Position numbers and translations under genes: made by a program. From Sporosarcina luteola (lineage in GTDB: Bacteria > Bacillota > Bacilli > Bacillales_A > Planococcaceae): 64,000 bases of DNA. The notes under the pieces were generated by a model. It was not told where the DNA came from, did not search any database, and was given only the letters and a program-made list of their open reading frames with translations. The stretch is from positions 62,001-126,000 of the forward strand of contig JACHLS010000008.1 of assembly GCA_014204635.1 (NCBI GenBank), in the 5' to 3' direction. Shown in pieces: positions 46,015 to 54,336 of the stretch. Positions within the stretch are counted from its first letter, which is position 1. Every line of letters begins with the position of its first letter.

Positions 46015-47187
46015 TTACGCATAGGAATGCAATCCTGAAATAACAAGATTGACAAAGACTTGATTAAATACAATCAAGCCAAAACCGATGACTGCCATCC
46101 ATGCCGTCCGCCTTCCCTCCCACTCACGTGACGTCCTCAAATGAAGGAATCCTGCGTAAAATAGCCAAGTAATTAGCGCCCATACTTCTTTCGGGTCCCA
46201 TCCCCAGAAGCGTCCCCATGCAAAATGCGCCCAAATCATTGCGAATAGCAGACCGCCTAATGAGAAGAGTGGAAAACCGATGAGGATGGCTCGATAAGAG
46301 ATTTCATCCATCAATGTCAGATTTACTTTTTTCGTAAGAGGCTTTACGATTTGTATGACTTTCTTCCGCGTCAGTATTCGCAGCAGGAAATAAAGGATCG
46401 TTCCCGTTAGGAATGCCCACGCAATGGAGTTAAATTTCTTTGCATCAACTGAATTGGGAAGGGGAATCCATCCTATTTTCTCTTCTTGATCAACCACAAC
46501 CGCATCCTTTGTCACAAAGATCGCAGGCATGTGGTACACCGCTTGTTCTTCTTTCCCGCTTTTATTTTCAAATTGGATGACCGTTTCTTCAGTGGCCATA
46601 GAGAATGTCAAAGAGCTTATGATAAATCCAATCACTACAATCAAACAATACATGACGAACTCTAATCCTTTTGTTTGGATCGTGTTCTTGTCAACGTTTG
46701 TTGCACGCAGCAAGTAAATAAGCCCTGTCGCAAAGGCGACCGATAGAACTGCACTTGAAATAGCGACGGTGATCACATGAATCGCAAGCCAGTTGCTCTG
46801 AAGTGCCGGAATGAGCGGTGACGCCTCTCTTGTAAAAACAGCGCCATATCCTATAATGATTAATGTGACCGGAATTGAAAATAACGGCACAACCAATTGT
46901 TTATAGAGGTGATGGATCAGCAATGTGCTGCCGACTAGCATAATGCCAAAGAACGTCATGAACTCATACATATTGCTGACAGGGGCATGTCCAATAGCAG
47001 CCCATCTGCATGTGAAATAGATTAATTGCAAAAGAAAAGCCACGTACGTTAAAGCCAGTCCAATACGTCCGAGCCATTTCTTAGTGGATCGTATCGCTGC
47101 ACCAATTGGTATAATGGCTAGTAACAGTAGGAGAAACGATAAAAACAGGGATTGGCTACTTAATTCGATGAAACTAACAGAAGTCAT
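46015..47187 (-). CDS. resC: Cytochrome c biogenesis protein ResC/CcsA family
   Basis: 390 aa, eight membrane helices. The heme-handling WWD motif is present as WGRFWGWDPKEVWALITWLF near residue 305, with His residues at the ends of flanking helices (NWLAIHVITVAIS; MIWAHFAWG). System II heme export and ligation normally needs ResB as well; no resB is adjacent, which differs from the usual resABC operon. The ATG at 47187 follows TGGAGG; an in-frame upstream extension lacks a site. Divergent from the sensor kinase. Confidence 0.82.
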   Translation of the reverse strand: MTSVSFIELSSQSLFLSFLLLLLAIIPIGAAIRSTKKWLGRIGLALTYVAFLLQLIYFTCRWAAIGHAPVSNMYEFMTFFGIMLVGSTLLIHHLYKQLVVPLFSIPVTLIIIGYGAVFTREASPLIPALQSNWLAIHVITVAISSAVLSVAFATGLIYLLRATNVDKNTIQTKGLEFVMYCLIVVIGFIISSLTFSMATEETVIQFENKSGKEEQAVYHMPAIFVTKDAVVVDQEEKIGWIPLPNSVDAKKFNSIAWAFLTGTILYFLLRILTRKKVIQIVKPLTKKVNLTLMDEISYRAILIGFPLFSLGGLLFAMIWAHFAWGRFWGWDPKEVWALITWLFYAGFLHLRTSREWEGRRTAWMAVIGFGLIVFNQVFVNLVISGLHSYA

Positions 47188-47324
47188 AAAATTAGCCTCC
47201 ATTGTGAGTATAGATCTGCTTATCTGCATCAGATGTTTATTATACGCAGAGTACACAATTGTTTGGCCGTTTTATCCTGAACGTATGAAAAACCATCCTG
47301 ACCGTCAGAGAAATGGAGTCATCC

Positions 47325-48593
47325 ATGCTATTTATAACGTTTAGCCTTTTAAATTATATAATTGTATACGGCTCACTTTTTTATGTATTCTCCTTGCGGG
47401 TAACTGGAACACGTTTACTTAGCAGTTTTTTGGCCAATGCCTTTATAGCTTTTCTTTCCTATCTTCTTCCGAACTCACTCTGGATGTCGATGTTTTCCAG
47501 TATTCTGATAAGTGGCTGCTTATTTTATTTATTCTCTCGAAGGACAAGCGCGTTTCTTCATGCCATTGTCATCCCGATTTGCACTCTCCTTTCGGAGTAT
47601 ACATCGGCACTGGTTGTTCATCACTTCGACCTTCCGCTTTACATTCATGCTAGTTTAATCGTTCTGCAACTTGTCATGCTTGTAGCGCTTTATAAACGTG
47701 TTATTGATTCTTTTCAGGACGTCATTCGTTCGTCTACCCTTCCGAAAGCCGTCTTATTGCTCATTGTTGGTCTCACATTTATCGTATTTTATTCACTCGT
47801 TTTCATTCCTGCCGAGCAAGGGGAGTTCAATTTAACCTTCTTTAATTTATCGCTGCTGTTTTTATATTTTCTTATCATGGTAGCTCTTTCCAGTATCTTG
47901 CTATATACCATGACGAAGGAAAAAAAGCTGGCGGAAAAAAAGATCGAGCAGCAGCAATTCTCCCATTACATACAGGCATTGGAGCAAGTGAATCGTGATA
48001 TGCAAGCTTTCCACCATGATTATGCGAATATCTTGCTATCTTTGCGGGGTTATATGGAAATTGAGGATTGGGACGGTTTGAAGGATTTTTTCGAAACACA
48101 AATTATGAAGGTGGAAGAACAGACCTTCGCCAGAAACCGGATATTTCATCAACTTGACCGATTGGGGATTACCGAGATAAAAGGGCTTCTTGCTACGAAA
48201 CTCATGAAGGCAGATGAGCTCTCCATCCCTATCAATATTGAAATTCCAGACAGCATAGAGGCCATCTCTTTGAATACGATTGATTTGACCCGTATCTTAG
48301 GAATCTTCATCGACAATGCTATTGAAGAAAGCTCCCTTGTAAACGATCCACAAATCAACTTGGCTTTTATCTCCATGAAACAACAGGTCATTATCGTCTT
48401 TGAAAATAAAATGGAAGAAAGAGATATATCCATTTCCGCTTTATACGAGGACCATTATTCGACGAAGGGGCAAAATCGTGGACTAGGACTTCCAACCGCC
48501 AAGAAAATACTATCGGGCTATCCAAATGTCACATTCAACTCACATATAGAGAATGGTTGGTTTATTCATATTGTGATCATAGAGAGGTGTTAA
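47325..48593 (+). CDS. AgrC/ComD-like sensor histidine kinase
   Basis: 422 aa. Six membrane helices (residues 1-200) followed by an HPK10-type kinase: phospho-accepting His in AFHHDYANILLSLRGYM, N box FIDNAIEES, and G box STKGQNRGLGL. This group usually detects peptide pheromones. The ATG at 47325 has GGAG 7 bases upstream. Pairs with the LytTR regulator one base downstream. No agrB or agrD partner is visible here. Confidence 0.85.
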   Translation: MLFITFSLLNYIIVYGSLFYVFSLRVTGTRLLSSFLANAFIAFLSYLLPNSLWMSMFSSILISGCLFYLFSRRTSAFLHAIVIPICTLLSEYTSALVVHHFDLPLYIHASLIVLQLVMLVALYKRVIDSFQDVIRSSTLPKAVLLLIVGLTFIVFYSLVFIPAEQGEFNLTFFNLSLLFLYFLIMVALSSILLYTMTKEKKLAEKKIEQQQFSHYIQALEQVNRDMQAFHHDYANILLSLRGYMEIEDWDGLKDFFETQIMKVEEQTFARNRIFHQLDRLGITEIKGLLATKLMKADELSIPINIEIPDSIEAISLNTIDLTRILGIFIDNAIEESSLVNDPQINLAFISMKQQVIIVFENKMEERDISISALYEDHYSTKGQNRGLGLPTAKKILSGYPNVTFNSHIENGWFIHIVIIERC

Positions 48594-48594
48594 A

Positions 48595-49344
48595 ATGAAG
48601 GTTGTCATTTGTGAAGACGATCAGCTGCAACGGGAACAACTATTGAAAGAAATTCAGGCATATGCCAGTTTTCACGAACCCAGCATCGAAGTTGTTCTCT
48701 GTACGGGTTCACCCGATGAAGTGCTGGCTTATTCACAACTCCAGCAAGCAGATTGCTATTTGCTAGATATTGAATTGAATCATCAGCTCGATGGAATGGA
48801 CATCGCTATGGACCTCCGGAAAAATGATCCATTGACGAGCATCATTTTTATTACGACACATGCCGATCGATTGAAGCTGACTTTTTCATATAAATTAGCA
48901 GCTCTTGATTTTATTGTGAAGGACACGCCTAAACGGATCTCCATCCAATTGAGAGAAGCATTGCAAGCAGCCTTTGCCACATATAAGCAAATTGGACAGT
49001 CCGAACAACTTCCAATGATTCAAATCGAAATTGGCGAACGGATTAAAAACATTAAAGTCCAAGACATTTATTATCTTGAGACTTCTTCTCTTCCCCACAA
49101 ACTGTCGTTATATGATCGCAATGGATTTTATGAGTTCTATGGAAAACTAAGAGACTTCGAACAGTTGGATGGCTTACTTTTCCGTTGCCATAAAAGCTTT
49201 TTGATCAATCTCCGTCACGTCCGTGAAGTAAATAAGAAAGAACGTACTGTATTAATGGCAAATGGCGCGACATGTGATGTGTCATTTCGCCTGATTCGGG
49301 AATTGCAAAAACGATTGAGCCTGCAAACGAAAGATTTATCTTGA
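48595..49344 (+). CDS. LytTR-type response regulator (AgrA-like)
   Basis: 249 aa. Receiver domain with phospho-acceptor Asp in CYLLDIELN and the acidic pair CEDDQ, then a LytTR DNA-binding domain (residues 145-245: VQDIYYLETSS, FRCHKSFLINLRHV). GAGGTG precedes the ATG. Translationally coupled to the kinase. Targets of LytTR regulators are often adjacent; the lrgAB-type genes 0.9 kb downstream are candidates because LytS/LytR controls lrgAB in related bacteria. Confidence 0.85.
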   Translation: MKVVICEDDQLQREQLLKEIQAYASFHEPSIEVVLCTGSPDEVLAYSQLQQADCYLLDIELNHQLDGMDIAMDLRKNDPLTSIIFITTHADRLKLTFSYKLAALDFIVKDTPKRISIQLREALQAAFATYKQIGQSEQLPMIQIEIGERIKNIKVQDIYYLETSSLPHKLSLYDRNGFYEFYGKLRDFEQLDGLLFRCHKSFLINLRHVREVNKKERTVLMANGATCDVSFRLIRELQKRLSLQTKDLS

Positions 49345-49362
49345 ACTCCAAGGCGTCTGGAG

Positions 49363-49386
49363 AAAAGAGCGGCGCCACTCTTTTGT
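49363..49386 (+). terminator. Terminator of the kinase/regulator pair
   Basis: AAAAGAG pairs with CTCTTTT across an 8-base GC-rich loop, then TTGT-rich sequence. Short stem, moderate confidence. Confidence 0.5.
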
Positions 49387-49398
49387 AATAAAGGTTGA

Positions 49399-49427
49399 TT
49401 GCATGTTTTTTATTATAGTGATATACT
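49399..49427 (+). promoter_or_regulatory. Promoter of the gntR-lrgAB unit
   Basis: TTGCAT and TATACT with 17-base spacing; the GntR palindrome begins 11 bases downstream of the -10. Confidence 0.65.
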
Positions 49428-49437
49428 TTTACAGTTC

Positions 49438-49458
49438 ACTGGTATTCCAGATACCAGT
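49438..49458. promoter_or_regulatory. Probable GntR operator
   Basis: Perfect 8-bp arms ACTGGTAT-tccag-ATACCAGT right after the predicted transcription start and just before the regulator gene. The TGGTAT...ATACCA arms fit the usual style of FadR-subfamily GntR sites, so autoregulation is likely. Confidence 0.75.
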
Positions 49459-49480
49459 TTATTAAATCAGGAGGGATACG

Positions 49481-50128
49481 ATGGAGCTCAGCAAACTAAC
49501 GCAACCCGAATTATTCAAAGACCAGGCCTACAGGGAGATAAAAAAAGCGATCATTTCCTTTGCGATAGAACCGGGCGCCATGCTTTCGGAGCGTTCGTTG
49601 AGTGATAGTCTTGGAATTAGCCGTACTCCCTTAAAGCTTGCTCTTCAACAGTTGGAAGTGGAAGGTTGGGTAACGTCCATGCCCCGCAAAGGCATCTTTG
49701 TGAAAGACATCACGGAAACGGATGTCAGGGAAGTGTTTGAACTTCGGCGGGCTAATGAAGTGCTGGTCGTGGAACTTCTCATACCCCGACTGGACGATAA
49801 AACGCTTGACCGCATTGAACAGCTATCTAAAGAAATAACAAATGAACAGCATGACGCTTTAAAAGTGGTGCAGCTCGATTCAGAATTCCATTTATATCTC
49901 GCTGAGCTTAGCCAAAATCGTCGGCTTCACCAATTGATTGAAAATCTGACGGACCATTTTCAGTGGTTCGGCATGGCCGCATTGAAAGCAGGCAAGAGCT
50001 TGGAAGAAATCAACCAAGAACACGGGTCCATCATTCTAGCGCTGAAAATGCGGAATCCAGCTCAGGCGAAAAAAGCAGTGCTGGTCCATTTGGATAACAC
50101 GTATCGCTCCATTAGTAAGAACTTATGA
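49481..50128 (+). CDS. GntR-family (FadR/FCD) transcriptional regulator
   Basis: 215 aa. Winged helix-turn-helix (residues 12-75: LSERSLSDSLGISRTPLKLA) and an all-helical FCD ligand domain (residues 85-210) with the metal-ligand type residues DSEFHLYLAEL and HGSIILAL. CAGGAGGG precedes the ATG. Same strand and 140 bases upstream of the LrgA/LrgB-type genes. FCD regulators bind carboxylic acids; a link with pyruvate/acetate-related CidAB/LrgAB function is plausible but inferred. Confidence 0.85.
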   Translation: MELSKLTQPELFKDQAYREIKKAIISFAIEPGAMLSERSLSDSLGISRTPLKLALQQLEVEGWVTSMPRKGIFVKDITETDVREVFELRRANEVLVVELLIPRLDDKTLDRIEQLSKEITNEQHDALKVVQLDSEFHLYLAELSQNRRLHQLIENLTDHFQWFGMAALKAGKSLEEINQEHGSIILALKMRNPAQAKKAVLVHLDNTYRSISKNL

Positions 50129-50267
50129 GAATGAGCGGCATTTCAATGCAGCTCTGAAAGATAAGAAGACGATTCAAAAACCGTCCACCTGCCTTATCAC
50201 ATTCAAATAAACGCATCCTAGAATTAGAAAGAAGGAAGTTGTTCCTTACCGGAGGCACAACGTTGAC

Positions 50268-50672
50268 ATGAAACCTCTCATTATCTGCCTACAAATTGGC
50301 GTTCTCTTTATCTTTTCGTATATCGGCACGTTGATTCAACACTTTTTCCATTTGATTATTCCCGGGAGTATTATCGGACTCCTCCTTCTCTTTCTCTGTT
50401 TATGCTTGAAAGTAGTACCTGTCCAATTGATTGATCAGGGGGCCGGGTTTTTACTCAGCATATTAACATTGCTATTCGTTCCGATGACTGTTGGTATTAT
50501 GAAATATCCTTTCTTGCTCTCCTGGAAAGGACTGCTGTTATTTGCAGCAGTTCTGATAAGCACCATCCTGACAATTGGCATATCCGGCCTTTCCAGCCAA
50601 TTTTTCGAGAAGAGCGCTGAAAACAGAAAGGAGGCACAAGAATGCAACAAGCGCTATACGCACTCCTCATGA
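50268..50672 (+). CDS. LrgA/CidA family membrane protein
   Basis: 134 aa, four membrane helices, family features PGSIIGLLLLFL and LLFVPMTVGIM. Holin-like protein; in B. subtilis the related PftA/PftB pair takes up pyruvate. It overlaps the LrgB-type gene by 31 bases. GGAGG is 12 bases before the ATG, a little far. Confidence 0.85.
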   Translation: MKPLIICLQIGVLFIFSYIGTLIQHFFHLIIPGSIIGLLLLFLCLCLKVVPVQLIDQGAGFLLSILTLLFVPMTVGIMKYPFLLSWKGLLLFAAVLISTILTIGISGLSSQFFEKSAENRKEAQECNKRYTHSS

Positions 50673-51334
50673 TCCTGTTGACGGTCGCATGCTTTTTTCT
50701 AATGGCCAAGCTTTATGCACGTTTCGCCTTTGCCTTCTTAATACCGGTTTTAACCTCAACCTTTTTGATCATTGGGATTCTGGTTGCTTTTCATATTCCT
50801 TATGAAAGCTATATGGAAGGCGGCAAATGGATTAATGCCCTTCTTGGCCCCGCCGTAGTAGCACTGGCATTTCCACTGTATAGGCAGCGGATGTTTTTAA
50901 AAAAACACATGTTTCTGATCGTAGGGAATGTAGCCATCGCCGGCGTTGTAGGCATGATAAGTGTAGCAGTATTCTCCAAGTGGTTTCATTTGAGCGACTC
51001 ACTGAGCCTTTCCATTCTGCCAAAATCGGTTACCACCCCGGTCGCTATGGCAGTGGCCGATGGTTTAGGCGGCAGTGCATCTATGGCAATAGTTGGCGTT
51101 ATGATTGCAGGTATTTTTGGAGCCATGTTAGCTCCGTACATCTTCCACCTCTTCGGAGTGAAAAGCCCTGTCGGGAGAGGCATCGCACTTGGCAGCGCCT
51201 CCCACGCAGTAGGAACGTCAAAAGCAGCTGAATATAGCGAATTGGCATTTTCCATGGGCTCTGTTTCCATGACATTGAATGCGATTTTGAGCTCATTGAT
51301 CGGGCCGGTCATTGCGTGGCTGTTATTTGGCTGA
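50642..51334 (+). CDS. LrgB/CidB family membrane protein
   Basis: 230 aa, several membrane helices with LLGPAVVALAFPLY, LPKSVTTPVAMAVADGLGG and GIALGSASHAVGTSKA, all diagnostic for LrgB. GAAAGGAGG lies within the end of the LrgA gene. Acts with its LrgA partner in murein hydrolase/pyruvate-related processes. Confidence 0.88.
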   Translation: MQQALYALLMILLTVACFFLMAKLYARFAFAFLIPVLTSTFLIIGILVAFHIPYESYMEGGKWINALLGPAVVALAFPLYRQRMFLKKHMFLIVGNVAIAGVVGMISVAVFSKWFHLSDSLSLSILPKSVTTPVAMAVADGLGGSASMAIVGVMIAGIFGAMLAPYIFHLFGVKSPVGRGIALGSASHAVGTSKAAEYSELAFSMGSVSMTLNAILSSLIGPVIAWLLFG

Positions 51335-51362
51335 TTGCTAATTGTTATACTTTCTATCTATA

Positions 51363-51400
51363 AAAAGAGTGCCGGAACATGACTTCGGCACTCTTTCTTA
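51363..51400. terminator. Bidirectional terminator between lrgB and the permease gene
   Basis: AAAGAGTGCCG pairs perfectly with CGGCACTCTTT; A-run on the left, TCTTATTTT on the right. Confidence 0.88.
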
Positions 51401-51412
51401 TTTTCATCCTTA

Positions 51413-52765
51413 TCACTCTGCCAAACTTGGCGGCAGCTTCTTAAAGCCTTTTGTTGTTACGAGTGAATAGATGAGGCCGACGCCAAGCCAGACAAATCCG
51501 ACTTTCAACGTAGTATGGGACAAATTGATAAATAGGTAGAAACAGATTAGAAAACCAAAGCCGGGAATCAAGAAATAACGGATAATTTTTCGTTCCTTTT
51601 TGCGGAAAAAGTAATAGATAATGACCGATACGTTCACGAACATGAATCCTGACAGTCCACCAAAGTTCATCAATTCGGCGACTAAATTGATCGGCAAAAA
51701 GATCGCTCCGACTATGCTGATGCCGCACATCAATAAAATATTGTACACCGGCGTTTGATACTTCGGATGCAACCGCGTGAAGAATTTTTTCGGTAGAACT
51801 TCATCCCGTCCCATACTGAACATAAGCCTGGAAGCACTGGCTTGGCCTGTCAAGCCGGCTGTAAATGTGGAAACAATGACGGCTACTGTAAACAGGGTCG
51901 CTAGCAATGCACCGCCTGCCCGTTCTGCTACTTCAAACAAAGCGGTATCTGTCGATTTAAAGCTTCCGACATCCGGCCAGACAAGCTGGGTTACATATGC
52001 TTGCGCAATAAAAATGATTCCACCGATCAAACAGGAAAGCATAGCTGCTTTCCAAATATCTTGTTTCGGATTTACGGCCTCTTCGGATAATGTCGTAATC
52101 GAGTCAAACCCTAAAAAAGAGAAGCACGCAATGGCAGCACCCGAGACAATCGCTCCGATTGCAAAGGTGTCACTGGCAAAGAACGGTGTAATCGAAACTA
52201 AAGCGGAAGCCCCCTCTTCTCTAGTGATCGCTTTAATGCAGAAAATCACAAAAATAGCAACGATGACTCCCATGAATAATACAAGTATCCGGTTTGTCTT
52301 CGCGGCCATCTGCATGCCAAGAATATTAATGACAGTGATGACGCTGGCAATGATGAGCACCCAAACCCAATAGGGGATGACAGGTACCAGCGCATTCGCA
52401 TATGACGCCCCCATCATAAAGACAATGAGTGGAACCAAGACATAATCCATAAACATGGCCCAACCGGCGAAGAAACCGAGGTGAGGATTTATTGCCCGTT
52501 GCGTATATGTATAGGTCGATCCCGAAACCGGAAAAGCCGCAGCCATCCTTCCATAGCTATAGGCCGAGAACATCATGGCGAACATCGCGATTAAATAGGA
52601 TAACGGCAACATGCCCCCAGTCAACTGGGATGCATAGCCATAAATATAAGCTGGAGCGATCGGTGTCATAAAGGCGATTCCGTAAATGACCAGGTCTCTC
52701 AATTTCAGAACCCGTTTAAATTTTGGAGCCGCTTGGTCTTGTGATGTATTTGGTATAGTCGTCAT
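51413..52765 (-). CDS. APC-family amino acid/polyamine permease (PuuP-like)
   Basis: 450 aa, 12 membrane helices. N-terminal pattern GIAFMTPIAPAYIYGYAS, then SYGRMAAAFPVSGSTYTYTQ and GFFAGWAMFMDYVLVP, resembling the putrescine importer PuuP more than classical lysine permeases. Twenty-two bases after the isochorismatase-type gene and therefore under the same lysine riboswitch, which argues for a lysine-related substrate (lysine, cadaverine or a derivative). That combination is inference. Confidence 0.85.
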   Translation of the reverse strand: MTTIPNTSQDQAAPKFKRVLKLRDLVIYGIAFMTPIAPAYIYGYASQLTGGMLPLSYLIAMFAMMFSAYSYGRMAAAFPVSGSTYTYTQRAINPHLGFFAGWAMFMDYVLVPLIVFMMGASYANALVPVIPYWVWVLIIASVITVINILGMQMAAKTNRILVLFMGVIVAIFVIFCIKAITREEGASALVSITPFFASDTFAIGAIVSGAAIACFSFLGFDSITTLSEEAVNPKQDIWKAAMLSCLIGGIIFIAQAYVTQLVWPDVGSFKSTDTALFEVAERAGGALLATLFTVAVIVSTFTAGLTGQASASRLMFSMGRDEVLPKKFFTRLHPKYQTPVYNILLMCGISIVGAIFLPINLVAELMNFGGLSGFMFVNVSVIIYYFFRKKERKIIRYFLIPGFGFLICFYLFINLSHTTLKVGFVWLGVGLIYSLVTTKGFKKLPPSLAE

Positions 52766-52787
52766 CTCGCCAGCCTCCTCTCTATGT

Positions 52788-53501
52788 TTACACTAGAATG
52801 TCTTGTTCTACTTGCTCTGCAATCAGCTGAATCGTTTCTTCGGTACTCATCACTTGGCAATAGATTTGATTCATAATCATGATTTCCGCGTCATGGAGCT
52901 GCTGTGTTGCTGCGGCACATGCATCCTCTACCAATATCACTTCAAAGCCTGCATCTGCTAAGCTGCGGACTGTGGAAGCGACGCACTGGTCGGTGACAAC
53001 GCCTGTGCATACAACCGTTTCAATGCCCATATTGCGAAGCAGAAATTCATAGTTGGTTCCACTTAACACACTATCCGTCGTTTTATTTACTACAATTTCA
53101 TCATCCAACGGCTTCAGTTCCTCCACCATTTCCGCTCCTGGATCGCCGATCGGCAATAAAATATTGTTCCATCCCGGACGGCGCTGGACTGGTGATCGAT
53201 CACGGCCGTCTTTATGATGGCATGCTATACGGCCGAACGTTACTTCCAGTTGATTGTCACGAAAGAAGTCCAATAGCTTTTTATTATTTGGCACTACGAT
53301 GTCATCAATCCGGTCGAAGAAGTATTCCCACTTGTCGAACATGCCCCGTTCGCGGGCTAATTTTGCATCCAAACCATCACGGCTGATAAATTGCTGTTGC
53401 ATATCAACAATCAACAAAGCGGTCTTTGCTGGATCGATCGTCATTTTCCTTTCCTCTGTCGGTGCGAACTCGTAGTACAAAGTTTGTTGGTTTTCCATCA
53501 T
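52788..53501 (-). CDS. Isochorismatase-family cysteine hydrolase
   Basis: 237 aa. Catalytic triad as in the family: Asp in LLIVDMQQQF, Lys in VVNKTTDSV, Cys in VTDQCVAST. The family includes isochorismatase, nicotinamidase, N-carbamoylsarcosine amidase and biuret/peroxyureidoacrylate amidases. The long insert HHKDGRDRSPVQRRPGWNN is not typical of nicotinamidases. GGAGG lies 5 bases before ATG 53501. First gene after the lysine riboswitch and its tandem terminators; with the permease it should respond to lysine. Confidence 0.85.
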   Translation of the reverse strand: MMENQQTLYYEFAPTEERKMTIDPAKTALLIVDMQQQFISRDGLDAKLARERGMFDKWEYFFDRIDDIVVPNNKKLLDFFRDNQLEVTFGRIACHHKDGRDRSPVQRRPGWNNILLPIGDPGAEMVEELKPLDDEIVVNKTTDSVLSGTNYEFLLRNMGIETVVCTGVVTDQCVASTVRSLADAGFEVILVEDACAAATQQLHDAEIMIMNQIYCQVMSTEETIQLIAEQVEQDILV

Positions 53502-53544
53502 AAATTCCTCCAATTCACAGCCATGCGGACTGCTTTTTCGTAAT

Positions 53545-53580
53545 AAAAAAAGAGATTCTTCATGTGCAAAAGAATCTCCT
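53545..53580 (-). terminator. Second terminator below the lysine riboswitch
   Basis: AGGAGATTCTTTT and AAGAATCTCT hairpin (9-bp stem) followed by TTTTTTTATT on the minus strand, about 45 bases upstream of the hydrolase start. Confidence 0.85.
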
Positions 53581-53586
53581 AAGGCA

Positions 53587-53635
53587 ATAAAAAAAGACTA
53601 TATCTTTTCCAAAGAAATCGGAAAATGATGCAGTC
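53587..53635 (-). terminator. First terminator below the lysine riboswitch
   Basis: Minus strand: GACTGCATCATTTTCC pairs (with mismatches) with GGAAAAGATATAGTC, then TTTTTTTATT. Located directly after the aptamer, so it is the likely regulated terminator. Confidence 0.75.
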
Positions 53636-53667
53636 ATCCCAGATTCCTCGCCTGTATATCTCAAGTG

Positions 53668-53844
53668 GAGATAGCACAACTTAATAAATCGGCAAATTTA
53701 TTAAGACAGTCCTGCAATTATTCATTACAGGCCCAGTACATAATGGCGAGAACTCATTATATACTTCGGCGACATTTCCTTCTTCATAGCTTCCACGTCT
53801 TCCCGGACTCCGCTATGCCCTAATAAATATCGCGCCTCTACCTC
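53668..53844 (-). promoter_or_regulatory. Lysine riboswitch (L box)
   Basis: Minus strand, 5' to 3': P1 arm GAGGTAG, then AGAGGCGCGA, GTCGCCGAAG, CTGGGCCTG, GGACTGTC and the closing GTGCTATCTCC. These boxes and their order match lysine riboswitches such as B. subtilis lysC. P1 pairs GAGGTAG with CTATCTC. Two terminators lie between it and the isochorismatase-type gene. Lysine should repress the hydrolase/permease operon. Confidence 0.92.
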
Positions 53845-53998
53845 ACCTGCGTCAGCAGCGAGGTCTATTCAATTATTGGAATCATTATATATCTCAACTA
53901 AATTAAATGTCAAAGTTATTTTTTACCAGTATAGCAATTCGCTTATGAATGGTTTTTAAAGAAGTACTCATCCTACAGCAAAGGAGTGTAGATAACTT

Positions 53999-54319
53999 AT
54001 GAGAAAAATATTCATGGCGCTTGGCTTCATACTTCCTTTCACAACAACTCTCCCCCATACTTCGGGGGTTCATGCAGAAAGCCCCGCATATACAAAATGG
54101 GGGCGGTTAGCGGTAAAGGAAACACAGTCCAAATATCCCCGTGCGAATATTATTGATTATTTGCATATAGGAGCCGAAACGAAAGATGATTTAACCATTG
54201 AGAAATTCAAACTATGGTTGAAGGAAGACAACCGTGAATTCGGTGTTTTCGTAACGATCATTTATTCGACGAAATCGCAAACCGTGAAAAATATCGCATT
54301 TCAGGAAACTGAACAATAA
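53999..54319 (+). CDS. Secreted DUF3889-type protein
   Basis: 106 aa. Signal peptide (MRKIFMALGFILPFTTTLP to GVHA) and a small mature domain (KWGRLAVKETQSKYP, YLHIGAETKDD, FGVFVTIIYS) resembling the DUF3889/YqzG family of exported Bacillus proteins of unknown function. AAAGGAG lies rather far (about 12 bases) from the ATG. No operon partner. Confidence 0.75.
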   Translation: MRKIFMALGFILPFTTTLPHTSGVHAESPAYTKWGRLAVKETQSKYPRANIIDYLHIGAETKDDLTIEKFKLWLKEDNREFGVFVTIIYSTKSQTVKNIAFQETEQ

Positions 54320-54336
54320 TAATGGCCGACTATCGT

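Noticed and set aside
47188..47324. AgrD-like pheromone peptide gene beside the kinase
   Set aside because: No short frame with a Cys-containing autoinducer core and a ribosome binding site was seen on either strand.
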